Shown here: in pieces, positions 57,222 to 64,000 of the stretch | Layout of the letters: each line of letters begins with the position of its first letter | Position numbering within the stretch: the first letter of the stretch is position 1 | Assembly: GCA_951828535.1 (NCBI GenBank) | Contig: OX639990.1 | Location: 545,300-609,299 of the forward strand | Length of the DNA: 64,000 bases | Direction of reading: 5' to 3' | Source of the DNA: an uncultured Candidatus Entotheonella sp. | GTDB lineage: Bacteria; Tectomicrobia; Entotheonellia; Entotheonellales; Entotheonellaceae | Notes under the pieces: model-generated | Databases searched by the model: none | The model's input: only the letters and a program-made list of their open reading frames with translations | What the model was told of the DNA's origin: nothing | Made by a program: the position numbers and the translations under genes

Positions 57222-57489
57222 GCGGACCGGGCAGTTCAAACGGGACTACAAACGCGTGCGAAGGGGCCGAAACCGCGCCGCGTTGGATACCATTCTCGTC
57301 GAGGTCCTGGAATCGCTCGTCAACGACCTGCCGCTCGAGCCGCGGCACCGCGATCACCCTTTGACGGGGGAGTGGCATGATCATCGGGACTGTCACATCA
57401 GACCCGATCTGCTCCTCATCTACCGGAAGCCCAACGGGGACGTGTTACAGTTGGTCCGCATGGGCTCTCACAGCGAATTAGGACTGTGA
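57208..57489 (+). CDS. YafQ-type RelE-superfamily mRNA interferase toxin
   Basis: 93-residue toxin of the YafQ family, which cleaves mRNA on the ribosome. Residues aligning with the YafQ active site are His50 (HRDHPLTG), His63 (RDCHIRPD), Asp67 and His88 (GSHSEL). The C-terminal Phe, important in E. coli YafQ, is replaced: the protein ends HSELGL instead of HAALFG. Length and strand order are otherwise normal. It overlaps the antitoxin gene by 14 nt. It may be weakened by the missing Phe. Confidence 0.88.
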   Translation: MRRIERTGQFKRDYKRVRRGRNRAALDTILVEVLESLVNDLPLEPRHRDHPLTGEWHDHRDCHIRPDLLLIYRKPNGDVLQLVRMGSHSELGL

Positions 57490-57523
57490 ATGGCAGGCGC
57501 TTCACCTGTGGTGCTCAACCTGC

Positions 57524-59173
57524 TCAAGGCCGGTACGCGTCGATGCCGACGGTCGCCGGGCTCGGACCGCTGGGCATCACCAGCGTCTTGGCACGGTCCG
57601 CGCCGATGACCAGAACGTAATAACGCTCGGCGCTTTCGAGAACTGGGACGGTCATCCCAAGGCGCTCCTGCTCGCTGTGGTTCAGCAGCCACTTCCAGTT
57701 GGCGGCGACGCGCGCTTCGCCCTCCAGGGGCATGTACTGGATCATCTTCCCGAGGCTGGCGTTGGCGTTGTGATGGATGAATTCCCTGGTGCCGTACTTG
57801 CTGAACCCCTGCGCGCCTACGGGCCGGGCGACGTCCGGCGGCATGAAAATGAGCCGTTCGGCGTCGTGCCGCTCGGCAAGGCTGCGGGTGCCGAAGGTGC
57901 ATCCGTAGGCAATGGTTTTCAGCAGCCCTTCGGCGCTGGTATTACCCTGATCCTGCACGTCCAACTCGCCGTCAGTGACGAAAATGCTGATAGCGCTTTC
58001 TTCCCGCCTAAAACCCCGGTCGACGTGGAACGGCTGCCACGGGCTCATGGCCTCGTTCTCGGCCAGGCAATGCACGAACTTGCGGGTCGTGCCGATGGTG
58101 TCCATGTCCATGTGGCCGGGATACCACTGGCCGATGTTGCGGAGACACAGGGAGAAGGCGCGGCCAATCGTGATGTTGACCCGGTTGTCGCGCCCCGGTC
58201 CCAGCCCGGACCTCGGATTGAGGCCGATTTCCTGAGCGATGGGGCCGTTCACCACCAGCACCGGGGCGTGCGGTGAAGTGGACATCAACAAGGACTTGCC
58301 GCCGTGCGGGCCGAGTTCCGACAACGCCTTGACCGCGGCGATGACCACCGGCATGTGTTCCGGCAGGGCGCCGGCCATGGCCGCGTTGATGGCGATCTTC
58401 TCCACCGTGGCGAGCCCGAAACCGGGCGGCATGTCGCACACCAGATGATTCGGCGGCAGACACGTGCCTTGCAACAGCGTATCGACCGCCCGGCGGGTGG
58501 CCGGGTAAAGCGGCAGGCTGTCGCCCCAATCGCGGCTCAGGAAATCCTCGTTCATGCGCAGCACCGCGGCGTAGCGGTCATCGGCGTCGTATGGATAGCG
58601 CCGCTCGGGATCGTGGACGTCGGCGCCGTTCTCGGCCTCCTGCCCACCGCTCACGAGGGCGTGGACAAGGCTGTCGATGGCCAGTTCCGTTTGCTTGACG
58701 CATTCATCCAGGGCGAGATTTCGGTAGATGCGCGGCACGGTAACGAATTTCAGATCCGGCATGGCGAAGGTTCGAGAGCTGGCGACGGCGTCTTTCTCAA
58801 AACGTCCCGAGACGATAGGGACGGCGGGCTTGCCCATCTTCTCGATCTCGATCATGTCGTGGCACATCCACGACGCGCACGTTCCTCAATCGGCGGTGGC
58901 GCCGACGACCACGTCACACTCCTCGGCGGCTTGCCTGACGATCGGCGGCGGGGCAGGGTAGTTGCCGCCGGTGTAGAAGTTGATGGTCACGTCGCTGAAC
59001 ATTTCCTGAAGCAAGGCCCCGACGCGCTTCAGGGCCACATCGCCGCCATGCGTGCCGCTCCACAGCAGCCCGACGGTTTTGTGATCCAGGCTGGCAGGCC
59101 GCGGGTTGATCGGCTGGGTCGTTAGCACGCCCCGTTGCTGGGCAACAGGATTCAATACTTCCAAGGTATACAT
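57524..59173 (-). CDS. UGSC-family selenoprotein with in-frame UGA (Sec96)
   Basis: One 549-residue gene read through a TGA at 58886-58888. Upstream, MYTLEVLNPVAQQRG to EECDVVVGATAD is the UGSC-domain start; downstream the frame continues as GTCASWMCHDMIEIEKMGKP. The TGA falls exactly on the U of the U-G-S/T-C redox motif. The two halves share one frame with no overlap or new ribosome site, and AGGAG lies 7 nt before the only good ATG. A hairpin starts 11 nt after the TGA. The rest (about 430 residues) is unassigned but rich in conserved-looking His/Asp. Probably a thiol/selenol redox enzyme. It is divergent from an enolase-superfamily gene. Confidence 0.82.
58856..58874 (-). promoter_or_regulatory. 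candidate bacterial SECIS hairpin
   Basis: In the mRNA, GTCGTGG pairs with CCACGAC around the loop ATGTG. The stem begins 11 nt after the TGA and the loop lies 18 nt after it. If the closing G-C opens, the loop starts with G, as in known bacterial SECIS elements. The hairpin lies inside the coding sequence, as expected. Confidence 0.6.
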
Positions 59174-59406
59174 GGCCACACTCCTGAAAATGAGCGGATG
59201 ATGTCCTGACAAGGCCGTTGATATTGGTCCTCGCCCTTACGGGACAGCTATCCTACGCTCGCCTCACCGGGCAATCAAACGGCCGCATGGCGCGGTGGAC
59301 GGCCACCAGGCGGCTGCTTTACAATGACGCTCCAATCCCTGACCGATCCGGTCCACCCAAACACCCGGATGGCCCAAGCCGCCGCACAATCGTCGAGGAA
59401 ACCGCC

Positions 59407-60492
59407 TTGTCTATCACACACGTTGAAACCTCTCTGTACCGCCTGCCGCTGCCGTTCGTCATGCAGGATTCCATGCACGGCAAAATGACCCACTCCGAAT
59501 TCGTCGTCGTGCGCCTGCGCGACGGCGACGGCGGGGAAGGCACCGGCTATACCTACGCCCTCAACAGCGGCAAGAGCATCGCCGCACTCATCGACGGCGA
59601 GCTTGGGCCGTTTCTGCAAGGCCGCGACGCCGACCGCATCGAGGCCATCTGGAAGGACATGTGGTGGCACGTGCACTACGCCGGACGCGGCGGCGCGGCC
59701 AGCTTCGCCATCTCGGCCATCGACATCGCGCTGTGGGACCTGAAGGCCCGCAGACTCGGCGTGCCCCTGTGGCGCCTGCTCGGCGGCCATGACCCGGACG
59801 TGCACGCCTACGCCGGCAGCATCAATTTCAATTTTTCCGTTCCCGAATTGATCGAGCAGAACCGCCAATTGGTGGACAGTGGCTTTCACGCCGTGAAAAT
59901 GCGGGTGGGCAAGGAGACGCTGCGGGAGGACATTGAGCGGGTCGGGGCAGTGCGTAAGGAAATCGGCGCCGACGTGCATCTGATGGTGGACGCCAACATG
60001 AAGTGGTCAGCCGAGGAGGCCATTCGACGCTCCCGAGCGCTGGCCGAGCACAACGTTTACTGGCTGGAGGAGCCCACCATTCCCGACGACGTCGCCGGTC
60101 ATGCTCGCATCGTGGCCGAGGGCCTGACGCCCGTCGCCGCCGGCGAGAATCTCCACACAATCTACGAATTCCAGAAGTTCATGGCCGCCAATGCCGTGTC
60201 GTTCGTCGAGCCCGACGTCACCAACTGCGGCGGCATCACGCCGTGGATGAAGGTGGCGCACCTAGCCGAAGCCCACAACCTGCCCATCACCTCGCACGGC
60301 GTCCACGACTTGCACGTCCACCTGCTGGCCGCCATTCCCAACGCCAACTACCTCGAAATCCACGGCTTCGGCGTTGAGCCTTACGTGGAAGTGCCTCTGC
60401 CCATCGTCAACGGCATGGCCCGCGCCCCGGAACGTCTTGGCCACAGCGTGGATTTCGTGTGGGACAAATTGGCGCCGCATCGGCTGAGGTGA
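59407..60492 (+). CDS. mandelate racemase/muconate-lactonizing family enzyme (enolase superfamily)
   Basis: 361-residue Mg-dependent enzyme that abstracts a proton alpha to a carboxylate (racemase or sugar-acid dehydratase type). Catalytic features are the K-x-R pair in HAVKMRVG (Lys164, Arg166), metal ligands Asp195 in MVDANMKW, Glu in WLEEPTIPDD and Glu in VAAGENLH, and a general-base His in ITSHGVHDLHVH. The start is TTG at 59407 with GAGG upstream; the open frame extends 189 nt further without homology. It is divergent from the UGSC gene. A truncated copy lies at 61918-62224. Confidence 0.88.
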   Translation: MSITHVETSLYRLPLPFVMQDSMHGKMTHSEFVVVRLRDGDGGEGTGYTYALNSGKSIAALIDGELGPFLQGRDADRIEAIWKDMWWHVHYAGRGGAASFAISAIDIALWDLKARRLGVPLWRLLGGHDPDVHAYAGSINFNFSVPELIEQNRQLVDSGFHAVKMRVGKETLREDIERVGAVRKEIGADVHLMVDANMKWSAEEAIRRSRALAEHNVYWLEEPTIPDDVAGHARIVAEGLTPVAAGENLHTIYEFQKFMAANAVSFVEPDVTNCGGITPWMKVAHLAEAHNLPITSHGVHDLHVHLLAAIPNANYLEIHGFGVEPYVEVPLPIVNGMARAPERLGHSVDFVWDKLAPHRLR

Positions 60493-60820
60493 CTTGACAG
60501 TGCTGCGAGGAGAGGGTCGGTCGAATTATAACTGCGGCTGATCCAGCCTGCGGGTGCATTTCCGCCTATAGGGAACAATGGGCGCCCACGAGGGTGCGCC
60601 TACAATCCCTATTGGTGCACTGAATCATATCTCGCTGCCCGCGGATAGCGTCCTGTTGAGGTAGGAGGAGCCTCGGCGGGCAGCAAACGCCGGTACTTCT
60701 ACGACACCCCGAATTCCACGAGAAACGGTAGGAGGGCTCTCGTTAGGAGGCCGGAGAGAACTGGTTGGCCCGGCGGCGCGGGCGGGGCCCCTACAGGCGC
60801 CGGAAGCCCGCTGGCCCATG
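60493..60820. other. 328-nt non-coding stretch with GC-rich repeat fragments
   Basis: No gene seen. It holds GGGCGCCCACGAGGGTGCGC (about 60581-60600) and GGCGGGGCCCCTACAGG (near 60781), which resemble dispersed GC-rich intergenic repeats. This lies between the enolase-superfamily gene and the adhesin. Confidence 0.4.
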
Positions 60821-61807
60821 TTAATTGGTTTGGAAGAGCCCACCGGCCTGCCAGTCGTACAGACCGGAAACCGTTCGCTCAAGGCCGCCGCTGACGCTGG
60901 CTTGATGGCCGCTGGCCTCATTGCCCGCACCGCCGGTGACGCTGGCATAATAGCCGCTGGCCGTGTTGTTGGAACCGCCGCTAACGCTGGCATAATCGTA
61001 GATGGCCGCGTTGAGGTAACCGCCGGTGACGCTGGCATAATCGCCGCTAGCCACGTTGTGCTGACCGCCGGTGACGCTGGCATAATCGCCGCTAGCCACG
61101 TTCTGCCGACCGCCGGTGACGCTGGCATAATCGCCGCTAGCCACGTTCTGCTGACCGCCGCTGACGCTGGCATAATCGCCGCTAGCCACGTTCTGCTGAC
61201 CGCCGCTGACGGTAGCCCGAAGACCACTGGCCTCATTGCTTTTACCGCCGATGGCGCTGGCAAAAGTACCGCTAGCCTCATTGTACTGACCGCCGCCAAC
61301 GCTGGCCCGAGAGCCGTTGGCGGTGTTGCTGCCGCCGCCGCTTACGCTGGCATACTCGCCGCTGGCCTTATTGTTTTTGCCGCCGATGACGCTGGCATAC
61401 TTGCCGCTCACCGTACTGCTGTAGCCCGCCACCAAACCGCCATAACTCGAATAACTGTGCCGAGGGCCAATCACCACATTATGCGAGCCACTGCGGGCAG
61501 GGGTGCCAACGCTCTCATTGTAGCCAATGATCAGATTGCCGACGCTATTGCTGCTAGCGGTGCTCCCCTGGCCGTTTCGCACATGCACGTTGCAGCCCTT
61601 AAAGATGACATCGTCGACCAAGCCCGCCCCCGCAGCCGTGGTCATGCAGTCCGGGATTAAGTTTAGCAGTCCGTTAATCTGGTCTTGGAGCACGGTAATC
61701 TACTCTTGCAACTCGCTCAACGTCTGCGCCGTAGCTGGCAGGACGGCCTTGAGGACGAGACTTCCGCACACCACGGTCAATACCAGGGTCTTCATAAGTC
61801 GGGTCAT
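60821..61807 (-). pseudogene. YadA-head-like repeat adhesin with in-frame amber codon
   Basis: From ATG 61807 (GGAG upstream) the gene encodes a signal peptide (MKTLVLTVVCGSLVLKAVLP, then ATAQ), then TAG at 61700-61702 (codon 36), then 292 further codons in frame. The body is about twelve 15-residue repeats of the type NVASGDYASVTGGQQ, the left-handed beta-roll repeat of trimeric autotransporter heads. There is no C-terminal membrane anchor. The TAG would be CAG (Gln) in the heptad-like LSELQE-x-ITVLQDQ. Either a recent nonsense mutation or a suppressed stop. Confidence 0.7.
61020..61203. repeat. 45-bp coding tandem repeats of the adhesin
   Basis: About four nearly identical 45-bp units containing CTGGCATAATCGCCGCTAGC, within the adhesin coding region. 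The DNA identity exceeds what protein conservation needs, which suggests recent unit duplication. Confidence 0.85.
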
Positions 61808-61917
61808 GCTCAGCTCCTTCACACAAAGGGTTTGGCTTGGCAGTACGAATCGAAGGCCGTGCAGCATAGACCAAATCCTCGCGGATGATCTACTCCGATG
61901 GAGAAAGACAAAAACAC

Positions 61918-62224
61918 CCCGGCCGGCCCACGCCGAGTTCGTCGTCGCGCCCCTTCGGGACCGCGACGGGGTCGCTGAGTATAAGGTACTCCCTCAACAG
62001 CGCCAAGAGCATTGACGCACTCATCCCGCGGCGCCCACGACTTGCACGTCCACCTGCTGGCCGCCATTCCCAACGCCAACCACCTCGAAATCCACGGCTT
62101 CGGCGTTGAGCCTTACGTGGAGGTGCCTCTGCCCATCGTCAACGGCATGGCCCGCGCCCCGGAACGCCCAGCCCACAGCGTCGATTTCATCTGGGAAAAA
62201 CTGGAGCCGCATCGGCTCGGTTGA
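61918..62224 (+). pseudogene. truncated duplicate of the enolase-superfamily gene
   Basis: Two segments of the gene at 59407 are fused. A degraded early part (HAEFVV, then a frameshifted stretch matching the LNSGKSIAALI region) is joined at about 62030 to an intact C-terminal part (HDLHVHLLAAIPNANHLEIH through VDFIWEKLEPHRLG). About 240 central codons with all metal ligands are missing. The C-terminal part is nearly identical in DNA to 60301-60492, so the duplication is fairly recent. With the original copy it brackets the adhesin. Confidence 0.82.
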
Positions 62225-62230
62225 GTTAAC

Positions 62231-62751
62231 GGCTGTGAACAGAGTCCTGCTAAGGGGAGGGCGTCGCACCGACAATACCTCCTTCCCCGAGCAACTTTGT
62301 GAAAAGGGGCCTCTCGCTCACCATATTCTGTTGCCGTGTCGTCTTTCCAGTTTTTGGCGCCCACCTCGTCTCGCCTGCAATACGCTGTCACCGCGGCGGA
62401 CCTGGAAGCCATCGACACCCGCCTGCGCATGCCCAAGGCGCACGAAGGGCCTCCTTTCTCGGTTGCGTTGGGCAACACTATTCTGTAACACGAGGTGGAA
62501 CCAGCCTTGGCTTTCGCATCTGTTGACGCTTGCCAGATCGCTTGCCGGCAACCGCTGATAACAGTCTCCACAGAGCTGCCTACCTGGCATGAACCCCAGT
62601 TCGGGATGTTCGATCCACTCCACCATGTAGAGCGTGCGCTGGCCCCTGCTCGGTGCTGTTTCCGGCCTGCTGCTCGTGGTGGGACGTTTTTGTGGTGCCG
62701 GGTGAAAAGGAGTGCCCTGGCGAGTTCGTGTTCTTGCCAGGGCATTCGTGC
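62231..62751. other. 521-nt accessory stretch without a supported gene
   Basis: Short open frames exist on both strands but none has a ribosome site and a recognisable family. A 9-bp inverted repeat, TGCCCTGGC / GCCAGGGCA (62713-62744), with a 14-nt loop lies just before the recombinase start. Confidence 0.4.
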
Positions 62752-63399
62752 ATGGAGAAGCGGTCTTGCGGGCCTCGGCCATGGCGGAAGCCGCTCGTGC
62801 CCAGAAGACAAAATGTAAAAAGTGAGGATGTCTGGCTGACGGACAGGCATGACCGCGCCCGCAACTTCCTAAGCGATGCCGAAATGGATGCCCTCCTTGA
62901 AGCGGCCAGGAAAGACCGTCATGGAGTCCGGGATTTTCTGCTGTTGCTCATGATGTGTCGCCACGGCTTGCGCCTCAGCGAAGCCGTCCGCATGCGACGC
63001 CAGGACCTGAACCTCAAACGCGCCTGGGTGTGGATTCGGCTCCTCAAAAGTGGCCTGTCTGTGGAACATCCGATTGCCTGCGATGAACTGCGGGCGATCA
63101 AGCGCTACCTGCACACGCGCCACGACGCGTTGCCGTGGCTGTTTCTGTCTGAGCACGGGCAGCCGATGACCCGACAATTGGTCAACTACCTCATTGGCGC
63201 GCTGCCCGGCGTGCCGGACTCGGTGCGCCTATCCCCACATGCTGCGGCATTCCTGTGGGTTTTGTCTGCCAATCAAGGCAATGACCTGAGGCTGATCCAG
63301 GACCATTTTGGGCATCGAGACCCCAGACACACGGTTCACTATACGCGTGTCACTGGCGTTCGATTCGAGGGACTGTGGGAGACACCAATCAAAGGGTGA
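62752..63399 (+). pseudogene. short tyrosine recombinase with scrambled catalytic box
   Basis: About 215 residues related to FimB/XerD-type integrases. The first Arg (CRHGLRLSEAVRMR), Lys (LLKSGLSVEHP), the end motif DLRLIQDHFGHRDPRHTVHY and the Tyr are present. The HxLR box is lost: the frame reads PHAAAFLWVLS, while +1 reading of the same bases gives HMLRHSCGF. So an extra C in CCCC (63233-63236) and a lost base near TTTT (63260-63263) shift the frame out and back. The start is uncertain. Inactive unless these are sequence errors. Confidence 0.72.
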
Positions 63400-63488
63400 G
63401 TCAGAGTGCTCGGCGGCGGCGAGCACCGTCAATTTGGCACTCTATGACAGCTATGTTGTTACTGCGCCAGATTCAATGTCAAACGTTC

Positions 63489-63896
63489 TCATTCAATACG
63501 CGGTTTGTAGTCCTTGAGCACATTCTCGTAACCCGGGGCCTCGACCGTCGCGGTCTTCCGATCACCGGTTTCGACCCCCACGCCGCGGTCGTACTCATTC
63601 GGGTCCTCAATTCCTTTCGACCTCAGGAACCAGAATTTCAAGACCATGAGCATCACCAGCGAAAAAAGGCTCCAGACCGCAGCAACGACCAGAACCATTC
63701 TTCCTGCCGCATCCATAGAACCGCCCTCGAGAGCTGGCACAAACCAGGTCATGACAACGCCCACAACGATTCCAGCAAGGCCAATGGCCAAGCTGAAGCC
63801 GCTTATGACGAAAAGCTCAAGCGTCAAGACCACGACCGCCACCGCCACCCATAAAAGCGGGTTCAGCAGCCAGTCCTGAACCAATTCCTGGCTCAT
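63489..63896 (-). CDS. NfeD-like membrane protein
   Basis: 135-residue protein with about three hydrophobic segments: LLWVAVAVVVLTLELFVIS, then a glycine-rich pair LAIGLAGIVVGVVMTWFVP, then VLVVAAVWSLFSLVMLMVLK. This is followed by a short hydrophilic tail. Topology matches the short NfeD class, partners of SPFH/stomatin proteins in membrane quality control. ATG at 63896 has GGAGG at 6 nt. The upstream gene's stop overlaps the ATG by one base. The beta-barrel domain of full NfeD is largely absent. Confidence 0.72.
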   Translation of the reverse strand: MSQELVQDWLLNPLLWVAVAVVVLTLELFVISGFSLAIGLAGIVVGVVMTWFVPALEGGSMDAAGRMVLVVAAVWSLFSLVMLMVLKFWFLRSKGIEDPNEYDRGVGVETGDRKTATVEAPGYENVLKDYKPRIE

Positions 63897-64000
63897 CACG
63901 CTCCTCCTTCCTTACCTTCTGTCTCCGAAACCTCAGCAACGTCTCCTTCCGCTATCAGCGCTCCCTGAGCACCGGCAAAAGCGCCAAAGCCTAAGCCCTC
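63896..64000 (-). CDS. C-terminal end of an unidentified gene upstream of nfeD-like
   Basis: Only 34 codons are in the window (from the right edge to TGA 63896-63898), ending VSETEGKEGGA. In NfeD operons the neighbour is usually an SPFH/stomatin-type protein, and the Ala/Gly/Glu-rich tail would fit, but this cannot be confirmed. The stop codon overlaps the start of the NfeD-like gene, so the genes are coupled. Confidence 0.45.
   Translation of the reverse strand, partial: EGLGFGAFAGAQGALIAEGDVAEVSETEGKEGGA

Noticed and set aside
61020-61203. Regular repeats considered as a CRISPR array
   Set aside because: There are no unique spacers; the 45-bp period is a whole number of codons and encodes the adhesin repeat.
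61700-61702. TAG in the adhesin considered as a pyrrolysine codon
   Set aside because: Surface repeat proteins are not Pyl enzymes, the context suggests Gln, and no Pyl genes are visible.
62340-62490. Short plus-strand frame reading LQYAVTAADLEAIDTRLRMP
   Set aside because: Looks protein-like but is under 60 codons, lacks a start with a ribosome site and could not be tied to a family.
62713-62744. Inverted repeat before the recombinase considered as an integron attC or phage att site
   Set aside because: It lacks the R/L core boxes of attC and no duplicated att core was found elsewhere in the window.

Overview
The window comes from a GC-rich, Gram-negative-type bacterium. The evidence for two membranes is an RND efflux pump with its periplasmic adaptor, Tat-dependent solute-binding proteins, a lipobox lipoprotein, PQQ and cytochrome c periplasmic redox genes, HflK/HflC and a MucR-type regulator. 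The gene mix points to an environmental heterotroph with a broad catabolic repertoire, of proteobacterial or Tectomicrobia/Entotheonella-like affinity: malate synthase, acetoacetyl-CoA synthetase, acrylyl-CoA-reductase-like MDR, CoA-transferase, P450, LLM oxidoreductase, cyclase/amidohydrolases and a mandelate-racemase family enzyme. The exact lineage cannot be fixed from the sequence alone. No rRNA, tRNA or CRISPR array was seen.

Layout. 1-5.9 kb is a minus-strand operon: sugar-type ABC transporter (binding protein, two permeases, ATPase), then pyrF and the 5' part of hflX, which runs off the left edge. 6.0-8.3 kb is a plus-strand cyclase/TatD/VOC group. 8.4-10.7 kb is a minus-strand four-gene membrane module: a MotA/TolQ/ExbB-like protein, an ExbD-like protein and two tandem paralogous small membrane proteins. 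It diverges from a membrane-anchored TPR protein. 11.9-14.7 kb holds a PQQ dehydrogenase, a cytochrome c and a secreted protein, followed by a P450 (15.1-16.5 kb) and a decayed IS5-like transposase. 16.9-21.1 kb is a metal-permease/HflK fusion plus HflC and HflK. 21.1-24.5 kb carries a VWA protein and a class III CoA-transferase on the minus strand. 24.7-38.3 kb is mostly plus-strand metabolism (S9 peptidase, malate synthase, MucR, CobW-like GTPase, hydrolase, orphan DNA methyltransferase, YhdH-like MDR, DUF309, LLM oxidoreductase, SIS protein), with a VOC protein and a Cas4-like nuclease on the minus strand. 38.3-45.7 kb includes an NHL propeller, an alpha/beta hydrolase, a second binding protein, a secreted cyclase, a TbpB-like lipoprotein and a broken coiled-coil gene. 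45.7-52.1 kb is a minus-strand RND pump/adaptor set overlapping acetoacetyl-CoA synthetase. 52.8-57.5 kb holds a K+-independent-type H+-pyrophosphatase, an atypical SDR, a hydrolase and a RelB/YafQ-type toxin-antitoxin pair.

The most striking locus is 57.5-59.2 kb. One long minus-strand gene is interrupted by a single in-frame TGA exactly at the U of a UGSC-type motif (here U-G-T-C), with a 7-bp hairpin starting 11 nt after the codon. This fits a selenoprotein that a standard gene caller would split in two. The right end (60.5-63.4 kb) is an accessory, decaying zone. It has a YadA-head-like repeat adhesin with an in-frame amber codon, a truncated duplicate of the neighbouring enolase-superfamily gene and a tyrosine recombinase whose catalytic box is scrambled by two compensating frameshifts. 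An NfeD-like protein follows at the edge.
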